The notes below the pieces were generated by a model. That model did not search any database and was not told the DNA's origin. It saw nothing but the letters and a program-made list of their open reading frames with translations. A stretch of 64,000 nt of DNA from NCBI GenBank assembly GCA_022606425.2, contig JAHDVF020000247.1:1-64000 (forward strand), given 5' to 3'. Below, one piece after another: positions 42,720 to 54,700 of the stretch. Position numbers and translations under genes: made by a program. Source of the stretch: Lepidostoma basale. Taxonomy: Eukaryota; Arthropoda; Insecta; Trichoptera; Lepidostomatidae. How positions within the stretch are numbered: the first letter of the stretch is position 1; each line of letters begins with the position of its first letter.

Positions 42720-45700
42720 ATGGCCGGGGTCGTGTGGGAGAGCCCCGCCCCCCTTGGGGGTAGCGCGGTGCGGGGCGGGCTCGTGCTGTTGGTGATGCTC
42801 CTGGGGTTGGGCGGCTGGCTGTGGCGCCGACGCCGGCTGTACGCGCTCAGCTTCCGGCTACCCGGCCCTTTGGCCCTCCCCCTCTTGGGAAATGCGCTGC
42901 AGCTCGATGTCTTTGGTTCACCACAAAGTAAGTCGCTGTTTATAATAAAATATTTAACTCTTCATTTTATGGTGTAGCAAATTTGCTTGAAACCCAAAAA
43001 TCTACTAATATTTGTATAGAATTTGTTTTTGAATGTATACAAATACTGGATTTTACCCATTGCGGAAAAAAAACTATTTACATCTTCGTCTCTATTGAGA
43101 TACAATTAATCCTTAAAAATGATTAACCCGCAATGGGTAAAATCCAGTATTTGTCTACAAGTATTTGTGTACATTCAAAAACAAATTGTATAAAAACTGG
43201 TCCAAGTTAAAAGCATAAAAATTGGAGATTGGATCTCCAGGCGTTGTCTAGCAATGTATGATAGTTGCGAAGCCTTTCACATTGCATTAATAAAGCTTTT
43301 CTACTTAATGCTTACATATATTCTTAATAGATGGCGCTAGTGTAGATTGACCTAAAAAATGTGAAGTGTGTCTCAACATAGTAGCATATATATTATACAT
43401 CTTTCAAAAATTTGTCAGAAAACAATTTACATCTTCGTCTCTATTGAGATACAATTAATCCTTAAACAAATTCTTATTGTACCCTACACTCTACATTACC
43501 ATCTACCTACTAAGGTACAATAGCCATCGCTAGCGGCGCTAGTTTACAAACTTTGATATTTGGTTGTTGGTTGACCTGTTTCGATTACTGTTTGTTTGTT
43601 GTTGCTGCTATTAGATATATTTTGAATTAAAATAAACGTTCTTGCCACGTGAGTTTGTATTTTAAATCGTGTTCAATAATTTATTTTGTGTAATAATAAA
43701 ATTTGTAATGATATATTTTCAAATTAAGCTTTCCAACTAACTAAACTAACTAACCATCACGCCGTCTCCCCGAAAGGGTAGGCAGAAAGAATGGACTGTC
43801 ACACTTTTACTGATGCGGCACTCCATCCTTCTCTTTTCGCCCTGCGGGAGACGCGATGTGATGGGTTGCGAACCTCATCGCCACCAATAAGCATCTCCCG
43901 TACACACTTCGATAGACCAACACCCACAAGATAAATCCAAAACAAATAATATAAAATCTTTCAATGCTTTCAATGCAATAAAATATGAAACTAAAACACA
44001 TAGTGAAGACATATGACAGAAATATCATCATCTTTGTATTTATAATAATCTTTAAGTCAAAACTAAAAATAAGCATGATATATTGTAAATCTTTCAATTG
44101 CTGGAAAATTCATTGTGTTTAATGAGAGTGATATTTTTCACATTTATAATGCATTAAGAAATAAATTTGATTATATCCTCGCAATACAAAACATGGCACT
44201 TCCATTAAATACATAAGAACATCTAGAAAACGTACTTTGACACGGAAAACATGGCATAAGCAAAAATAATCAATTACCGAAAGCAGCTTTGTATAAACTC
44301 TGAAAAAAAAATGAATTTGGATGCCACAATGTATAAATATAAGTAAACTAACTAACTAACCATCACGCCGTCTCCCCGAAGGGGTAGGCAGAAAGAATGG
44401 ACTACCACACTTTTCTTTCCTGACATATTTCTCTCGATTCCTCAACATTCATACATCGTGTCATGCACCAGCGTCTATTTCTCTGACTCCTCACATGGCC
44501 GACATTCAATATTTGATTTATTTGATCGTGCCACGTTTTCCTCGGTCTTCCTCTATTTCTGGTTCCATTTACATCATTAACATATAATTTTTTTACCATT
44601 CTTCATTCATTATTTCCGTATGTCCAAACCATCTTAATGATCCTTTCAATATTTTGTTCATGACACCATCATTCGCACCGCATTCACTTCTTATATTTTC
44701 ATTCGACCCTCTATCATACACAGAGTATCCACACATTCGTCTAAGAGATCTCATTTCTACTGCATTTATTCTACTTTTATCCTTCTTTTGCCAGTTCCAT
44801 GCTTCGCTTCCATACATAAAGTAATCTAGAGAGATATAAATCAGGATAGAACAGTTTGATGATCCATGTTTCCTGCCTAGCACGAGCAAATAATAGATTA
44901 TTATTATTATTATTATTTATTCTTATGAGGTCTGTAAAGTGCTCTAAAATTGCAATAATATAAAAATACTCTTTATATATACATAATGGTTCCATTTTTT
45001 GTTTCAACTTTTAGGAATGATCTATACTTTTGTTGAGATGATGAAATCTTATGATGGTTTCTGGAGACTTTGGCTGGGACCAGAGTTTTGTGTTGTAATG
45101 GCGAATGTTGAAGATATACAGGTAAGTTCCCATTATAGTTAGTTTTCTGAAAAAAAATGTCCTTCTCTTCTTTACGTCATTTATCCGGACGTTAGTTAAC
45201 CGGAACGTCAATTATAGAAAGAACGGAACTAGAAATAGAGGAAGATCGAAGAAAGTGTGGCAAGATCAAAGAAATCAAATATTAAATGTCGGTCGCATGA
45301 GGAGCCGGAGAAATCGACGTGCGCGCATGACACGATGTATGAATATTGAGGAAGGTAGAGAAGTATGACAGGAAAGTACAATTTGGCGGTCCATGCTTTC
45401 TGCTTAACCCTTTCGAAGAGGCGGCGTGATGGTTAGTTGGTTTGTTAGTTAAAAAAAAGAAGTATTAGGTCTGCAATTTCGCGTTTTTTTATATAATATA
45501 TGAGTGAATATTTTTATTCTAATAATGTTGAATTGCTCGTTGTCGGGAGAAAAATAAAATTTATAGATATACCTACTCGTAAACATGTCAGATTAAAAAT
45601 AGTCGATTCCGCTCACAAGCGGAAAATAGTGTGTTAATTCTATAAAAATATACAAAACATTCGTTTTAAGCGTTAAGGAAAATTTTATGATTCAAGTTAA

Positions 45701-48700
45701 ACATTCCATTTTGATCAGGGAATTCATGTTACATATGTAATAAAATTCTAGAAAACTAATAATTCCTCGGTGAATCTGTACAGCATCTTTAATTGTATCT
45801 CAATAGAGACGAAGACGCCAACTGGAAACTGAATATAGATGATCAAGGTGTTTACAGGACTTATGACCTGTCATTGGTTGACCACCCACCATGGGTGAAA
45901 ATCCAGGATTCGTATACAAGTATAAGTATACATTCACAAAAATAGTTGTAATCATTCTGGTCAATTCTTTGGCATATAGATAGGAATAATACTCCAGGCG
46001 GCTTATAAAACAATACGCTAATAGGCGATAGCCTTCGCATTGTGTTAATAAAGTAGTTTGCTAAATGCTAAAAATCATTCTCCTTAGATGGCGTTAGTGG
46101 GTGGATTATATAGGTTAATCTTAAAAATATTGACATGTGTAATCAAATCTACATAGATGGCCTATTGAAACTGACACGTGAAGATAAGTATGGATTTGGA
46201 GCATATTTACAACTTCGAAAAATTTATCATGCATGATCATAAAAAAAACAAAGGTGGAATGGGGAATGTTGTAATTACATAAAGCGTTCGCTTAACCCAA
46301 CCAATGACAGGTCATAAGTCCTGTAAACACCTTGATCATCCATATTCAGTTTCCAGTTTGCGTCTTCGTCTCTATTGAGATACAATTAAATTTGAATTAA
46401 CCACCCACCATGGGTGAAAATCCAGGATTCGTATACAAGTATAAGTATACATTCACAAAAATATTTGTACAGCATCGTTTTTTAAGGAAAATGTATCGAA
46501 ACCTTAGACTTGATTGAGAAGAATATGCCTACTCCGACCTGGAAAGGCTACTGAATATTTCACATTTTGATACGCCCTGTCTTCTCAAAAAGATTAAATT
46601 CAATATGCCCACCCGAAATCTAAGGTAAAATAAACCCTTTCACAAAAATCTGCATAAAGCAAACTATGGATATAATTTTCATATTATTATTTTGTTGAAT
46701 CGCTCTTTACTTTATTACAGTACGAACCAATTCGATGTAATCTATCGCCATTATATTATAACGTGAATTCTACAACAGACCAAATAAAGTGTGACAATCA
46801 AGAAGTTCTTCTTAATGCTTAATAAACATAAATCTCCATAGATGGTGTTAGTATGTAGATTATATATAGAGTAATCTTAAAAAGATTAACATATGTAATC
46901 AAAATCTTCATAGATGGCACATTGAAACTGACATGTGAAATCTAGCATAGAACTTTAACATATATACAACTTCCAAAAATTTGTCAGACATGGTCATAAA
47001 GAATGGTGGAATGGGGAATGTTGTAATTACATAAAGCGTGCGCTTAACCCAACCAATGACAGGTCATAAGTCCTGTAAACACCTTGATCAACCATATTCA
47101 GTTTCCAATTTGCATCTTCGTCTCTATTGAGATACAATTAAATCATGAATTGATAACCCACGGTGGGTGAAATCCAGTATTCGTTTACAAGTATACATTC
47201 ACAAAAAATATTGTGACAATCACACTGCCATCGCCGGAAAATGAACCCGGTACCTTCGGTGTGGCAGTCATAGCACTTGCTGTCAATTATGCATCTATAC
47301 CCATAATGACTAGACTTCCAAACTCTTGTCAAGACTTCTTCTATCTAAATTTAAAAAGTATCGACTTCCACCAAACCCATAATTTCTGCAAACCAGTTCA
47401 CATTTAAACTATTTGTTGTCACTATCTGTAGCTTGTACCTTGTAACCTTCATTATTCATATTGCTCATCTCAAGTACATTTATTTATCAAACCTTACTTC
47501 TTTTATGATCTATGTATTCTTAACTTTAAAATTGTTCATCGTCTTAACTTATATTAGGCTAAATTTTATCTGTTGCTATATTAAAATATTCTTAGATTTA
47601 TATCAATTATCTGTCTTCTTCTTCTTCCTCAGCCTTTTTCCGTCCACTCCTCGACAAAGGCCTCATCTATTCGCTTTTATGTCACTGTGTCTTGTGCAGA
47701 CTGCATCCATGTTATTCCGACGTGTCTATTCAGATCATCCTTCGACCGTAGTTGCGGTCGCTCTGCGCTTCTCTTTGCCGTCCACGGTCTCCAAGTCAGC
47801 AGTCTTCTTGCCCACTTTTTATCTGAGTTTCTGGCTACGTGAACTGCCCATTGCCATTTTAGAGTCGCCACCCGGTGGATGATGTCAGTGACTTTTGTTT
47901 TTTATCTCACCGTATCGTTTCTGACTCTGTCTCTTAGGCTTATTCCTAACATGGCTCTTTCCATAGCTCTTTTGGTCACTCGTAGTTTCTCGGCACTTTG
48001 TTTGAACAATGTAACAGTTTCAAGACCATAAGTACCAACTGGCAGAACACAGGCTTCATAGACTCTTCGTTTCAGGTTGATCGGTATTTTCCGGTTTTTA
48101 AGGATGTAACGCATGTGTCCGAAAGCTGCCCAGTTTAGTCCAATTCTTCTTATTATCTGTACCAACAAAACAATCTTCAATTATCTGTACCAACAAAAAT
48201 TTTATGTAATGAAAAAAAAAATACTATTATAAATAAATATAGAAAAATGCATTTCTACTATAACTTTTAATAAATAGGCAACAATAAATTTTCAATCTGA
48301 AATTCAGCCTGTATAATTCAATAAGTTTACAAAATATGACATACAATATTTAATTTTATATTTTTTATGACATATTTTGTTGATGATGCCAGCAACGTAA
48401 TCACAGTGTTTTAAAAATAAACATTTGATAATATTGAAGTATCATTGTGTTTCGGATATTACAATGGAATATTTAATTTTACTTATATACTTATTTAATG
48501 ACATATTTTTAATATCACTAGGGAATCTAAATATTTTTGACGAAAAATTATTTCCTTTTAAAAATGGATTCTCCGATGTTGCAAATGTGTACGAGTATAT
48601 AATAATTTATTATGCAATATATGGTGGTATTTATACTTCAAATATATTCTATAAAATATATTTGTATCAATTTGAAAAATGTATGTAATTAACTCAAATT

Positions 48701-51700
48701 TAATAGTTGTCTGTTTTTTTATAATGTTGTTTAAGGTGACTTGCTCATACAATTGTTAAGAATTAATCGATATTTTCGTTTATTATCTTGTTTCTTTCTA
48801 GCAAATTTTAATGAGCAAATCAGCTTCAAATAAAGGTCGGAGTGCGTCGGTTATTGCGAAAATGGGAATGGGTGAAGGTCTCTTGACACTCTCTGGTAAG
48901 TACTCATTTAATATTAATAGTATTTGAATTCTGATAAAAATAAATTAAATAACGCTACAATGACGATTTTTTTAAGACTGAATACCCTTTTTTTCACATT
49001 TGAATTTATTTTTCTCAACATGTTTCAAAAACTTTACAACTTAGTCATAAGGAGAACGATAAAAACTTTATCTTTATAAAAATAAACTTTAAAGTGGAAA
49101 GACTGTGTATTCATACAAATTTCATCATTATGGATTTCCACAGTGTTGACGCTTTAAGTTTTTCTAAAATTAACGCTACAATGTTTCTTTGTTCTTAGGG
49201 GAAAGATGGAAAAAACATCGCAACATACTTAACCCAGCATTTTCCCTGAAGACAACTAGAAGCTACCAGAATGTATACAATAAACACTGTAGATACATGT
49301 TAAACAACATGGAAGAACTCTGCGACAAGGGAATTGTTGATATTATGCTTCCCGCCCTTCAGTTCGCTGGAGATGTTATGTGTGGTATATACTTTTATTC
49401 TTTCTTGAACAATCGGGTAAACCTACGTATTAAATCAATTTATTGTAAACATATCCCCGAAGGAAAGGTGGTAACAACGAACACAAATAAGCTTTCACCA
49501 AACATACTATTTTTTCTGAGGTGGCTAACCATTGTATTGAATTTGACCATAGTTTTGATAAAAATTACACAATATTTCTGTACGTACTTTACAATAGAAA
49601 TAAATCCAGCAAACCGGAAACTTTAGAAATCCTCAAGTCGATTAAATTTGGTGAAAACATAATTTATAATCTTCCTTTTACTCCTTTATAATTTTTGTCT
49701 AATTTTAGTCTCCCAAGCTCCCGTTCCCAATTATATGCAAATTAATCATTTATTAATTTCTATATAAAATATGCTTCTCAAATGTATGTTTTTTCAAAAT
49801 CACAATTTTTTTATTATCATTTTATTATTATAGTTTAATATTATTTATAAGTTCTTACTGATAAAAAATTCTTAGTACTTGAGGCAATAGTCCAAGTTAA
49901 TTTTTTTTATTTAAATGTACTGTTCCTTCGTACTGTATCGACTTTAAATGCGGTTTTTTATTAGTCTTTCTTTGTTTAGTTTTTATTATTTATTTACAAC
50001 TGAAGATGGAGGTATCTTGCGAAACATGTCGTGTTTTTTTAAAATTATTTTTGTATTTAAAAAAATTTTACTATTAATTTTCAGTGTACTACTTATTAAA
50101 CATTTTATTTATTGTTTCTTAAACGATGATGTAAAACTTTATACTAAATAATTAATACGAATTAAAACATGTGTTTTTATGAATTTTATTATGGTTTATG
50201 AGAATGCATGTTTCATCTTTCTAAGGTATTACACAAATGTAAATGATCTAGGAAAAAATTAAACCATGATATCGAGATATTATGAGCATGATATAGATAT
50301 ATTGAGTTCTCTAAAAATTCTTTCAGAATCTCTATACGATTGGAATACGAGATTTTACGAAGGAAATGCGGATCATATACTCTATCTGACATCATGGTAC
50401 AGTATTATTTAAGGCTTATTATATTATATTAATATATTATTTTCTACGAATAGTAAAATATACGGATATACTAAGGTTGCGTTGGCTGGATAACGCCTGT
50501 AGCACACTGCAGCGAAAGCGAAGCGGATGCGAAACTCTGTTCATACCTATATATCAAGTTTGTGAGAAAATATGTCGGCACGTACGAACTTGTTGCGGAT
50601 GTCAGGCAAACTGAATTCGGCCCCCTTTTATTCCGCATGCTGTGTATAATGACTATTTTAAAAACATTATATTATATATAGAGTTTCGCACCCACTTCGG
50701 TTTCGTTGCATGTGTGGTACGGGCGTAAATCTGCCTAGGACTGCTGCATTTTACAATTGAACCCATAACCCACACGGTGGTAAACATGGTTAATCTATTT
50801 TGAGACTTATACTAAAAAAAATTGACTCTTGATTTTTATAATTTATTAATTAATTTATAAAAAATATTACCCATTTCTTAAATCTTAAGTTTTACATTTT
50901 TTTTATTATAACACATACAAGATTTTACAATCTTCTATATATATAAAACAAAGTCAAAAATCGTGTTAGTTACACCATTTATAACTCGAGAACGGCTGGA
51001 CCAATTTTGAAGATCTTATATTTGCTGGATTTGTCTCCGTTCCGGATAACAGAATAATTATTAAAACATTTGAAAAAATCACTTAAATGATTTAAAATTA
51101 ATTATATTTGTCGTACGTTTGACTAAATTTGACTTAATAAACGACGTATAAAATCAAAATGGCGTTTTTTTTAGTTTCGGTATCGCCCGTAGGTGGTGTA
51201 TTGTTGATGCCAGATGTCAATACTCAATGTGAAAGATTTGAGTTGAGGTTATTTTTTAATCGTCGCCGGGATTTTTGGTTTTCTTTATTAATTTTAGATT
51301 AACAATGCCCAAAGTTATAAAAATCAGTATAAGAGAGACTATTCTAAAAGTTAAACCCCTTTTGTGAAGGAGAGCAGAGAATATTTGCGCCATTAATACC
51401 ATTCGAAAAAGATGACAGATGAGTGTTCCGTGGAGATTAAATAACCGATTTATGATTAGTGAATAATAATAAAAATACGTATTGTATATTTTGTATTGAT
51501 TTTATAGGTGTATCTGTGTACATTCGGTCCAGAGAATTGTTACCATAGGAAATTCAGCCGCGAGTACTTAATAAACGAAATATTTGGCTAGATGAAGACG
51601 AGGAATTTCTTTTTTCAATTGATAGGGACACTGAATCATCAAACCCTTCAGATGATGAATATGATGATGCTAATGATGAAAACGGAGTTCATTGATGGAT

Positions 51701-54700
51701 CACACTTATTCAAAATTATGTTGTCTGCTATTTAATTGTTTTAACGTGTTTTGATAAATGTCGGAAAGTCAAAGGTGTTAGTTTTTGAAAGGGAAGAGCA
51801 AATGACAGTTTGTAATATAAGTGTAAATGAAGAGAACTTGGAACAGGTGAGGGAATTTGTGTATTTAGGTAGCATGTTCACAGCGGATGGCCGAACGGAC
51901 AGTGATGTTGAAAAAAGGGTTGGTGCGGGTAACAAAGTGAATGGAGCTTTAAAAGTAGTTATTGGAAACAAGAATTTATCAATGAAAGCGAAAATGGCCG
52001 TTCACAATGGAGATCTGGTCCCAACTCCTATGTATGGAAGCGAAGCATGGAACTGACAGAACAAAGATGAGAGCAGAATAAATGCGGTAGAGATGAGGTC
52101 CCTAAGACGTATGTGTGGTAGAACGATGTATGACAGAATCTCAAATGCTCATATTAGGAAGGAATGTAGAGCGAAAGAAGGTATTATGAACAAAATTATG
52201 AATGGTTCGTTGCGTTGGTTCGGACATATGGAGCGCATGGGTGAAGAAAGAATGGTTAAAAAAGTATACGTTAACGATGTAAATGGAGTAAGGAGTCGAG
52301 GTAGACCGAGAAAAACATGGCATGTCCAAATTAATCAAATATTAAAGGTTGGTCATGTCAGAAGCCGGAAGAATCGACGTGCGTGTATGACTCGATGTAT
52401 GAATGTGGAGGAAGCTAGAGAGTAATAATTCAAACAGTAATAAGAAGGAACAATCATACATAATATAGAGTCAAAAACGATGAATCCTAATATATTAAAG
52501 ACGATAAACATTATAAGGAAGCAGATTACATTAGTAAGAAAGGGACAAAAATGGAAGGTAGTATTAATATTTTTTGGTAGATTGTATAAAGGAAAAGTTT
52601 TTAATGTACTACATATATACTAAGGGGGAATAAGCTGGAATTTGGTTATTTATAACATTCAATTCACGTGCCTTTGCTTTAAAAATTTCAAAATTTTCTA
52701 ATTTATCAATTTTTTTTAAATTGTTTGCTATATGCAAAAAAAATGTGTTTTTGGAATTGAAATGATGGTCAAAATTCACACAATGATTCTGTTTTTGTAT
52801 TAAATGTTGTGTTCATATAACCTCTTCAAAATGATCGACCCGTCTTTCCAATATACACGGCATCACAATCCTCACAATTAATCTGGTAGATTCCACTTTG
52901 GTTGAATATATTGTCGCGAAAAAATAAAAAACACAATTGTGATACATAAAACAAAGTTTTTAATTAACAATTTATAATTCATTTTAAGTATTAATGCAGG
53001 CTTCCACGTGAATTATATTCCATTGTAATTAATATTTTTAATTTTGACATTTGCACATTTCATGAACTTAATTAATTTTAAGTATTAATTGTAATTCAAT
53101 AAAAAGGTGAATTAAATTTAGCTAATAAGTTAACACAACATTTATTGATTCTGAGGCGGTACGAAGTTCGTCGGGTCAGCTAGTAGTTAATATACATTTT
53201 ATTTATTTTTATTATACACAAATGAGAAACGAAAATCTGTGTATGATAGAGTTTCGAATGAAAATATAAGAAGCGAATGCGGTGCGAATGAAAGTATTAT
53301 GAACAAAGGAATGAAGGGAACGTTAAGATGGTTTGGACACATGGAAAAAAAAGTATATAGTAATGGGGTAAATGGAACATGGACGATCAAATAAATCAAA
53401 TATTGAATATCAGCCATGTGAGGAGTCGGAGAAATCGACGTTCATGCATGAGTTTCGAATGAAAATATAAGAAGCGAATGCGGTGCGAATGAAAGTATTA
53501 TGAACAAAGGAATGAAGGGAACGTTAAGATGGTTTGGACACATGGAAAAAAAAGTATATAGTAATGGGGTAAATGGAACATGGACGATCAAATAAATCAA
53601 ATATTGAATATCAGCCATGTGAGGAGTCGGAGAAATCGACGTTCATGCATGACACGATGTATGAACAAAACAAAATATTTTACCAAAAATAAAATAACCA
53701 TATGAAACTAAGAAATAGCATATAACATATTATATCTCAGAAGCATTACAAATATGTCGACGTCAGTGAGGCAGTACTCTTTCCAGAATTTAAAATATAT
53801 TATTTATGAACACTGCCTCACTGAAACTAAAACTAATGATTAAATTCAACGTATAATATAATAAAATACAAAACTATTGTTTTGAATATAATTAATTTAT
53901 TGTTCCAATATTCAGGTCTGCCGAGCTGTCTCACGAGAGAATTTCAAAGCCTTGGCTGATACCAGATTTTATGTACAGCTTATCGAAAAGCGGAAAAAAC
54001 TTCAATCAGCATATTCTAAAATACCGAGCATTCTACGACGATACTATCAAGGATAGGGTTATCAAGATCATGAGCTCTTTGCCTAAAACTAAAAGGATGA
54101 AGATTTTTAATAATGAGCGTAAGTTAAAATGTAAAAAAAACAAAGAATTTGGAATTATTGAAGAAAAAATTGCGTAGATTTTCACGGTTAGCAGCAATCG
54201 TTTTGTGTGATTTTGGGTAACACCGTGTGATTTCTTCTTCTCGACCGACGTTTCGGAGATCGTTGCAGTCTCCATCTTCAGGGTAATGATAACCAACACA
54301 ACCCGCCTGACTGAGCGCGCCGCCCGGTGACACACTGCCCGGGAATGGACCCCTTGTGATAAGTTAATTTGGGGAACCTAGCACGGACTCTCTATTTCTC
54401 ACGTACACACTGCCGGCGACATGGTACAAACAGTGAAGTACCTTATCAGACACAACTCATATCACATTTATTACCACCACCACATTTCCCTGAAGATGGA
54501 GACTGCAACGATCTCCGTAACGTCAATCGAGTAGGAGAAATCGCATGGTGTTACCCAAAATCACACAGAACATATTGAAGAAAAGTTTTCATAAAAATGT
54601 GTAAAATATTTAATTTCATTCTACTTCATTTAGTTCTGACCGATTTCAGCAGTTTGCTGCCATCTTTTGAGTGTCTAGACGTCAATCTATACCTGAATTC

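Larger units (their letters stand above)
50931..53183 (+). mobile_element. Helitron, ~2.25 kb, with nested insertions
   Basis: Begins TCTTCTATATATATAAAAC and soon TATAACTCGAGAACGGCTGG, a 5' region I know from many arthropod Helitrons. Ends with a short hairpin (ACGAAGTTCGT) and CGGGTCAGCTAG. The flanking bases are A (50930) and T (53184), and the 5'-TC and CTAG-3' ends fit the Helitron rule. No Rep/helicase is seen. It contains a LINE-TTAG copy (51740-52435) and a Penelope-like GIY-YIG scrap (52630-52925). 51300-51690 has an acidic frame remnant (DTESSNPSDDEYDD) that I do not identify. Gene C intron 5. Confidence 0.82.

Noticed and set aside
47433..47882. 149-codon plus-strand open frame
   Set aside because: Its second half is antisense to a LINE C-terminus; the first half is AT-rich without motif.
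48425..48688. 87-codon AT-rich open frame in gene C intron 2
   Set aside because: No motif, no context, extreme AT codon content; expected by chance in this composition.
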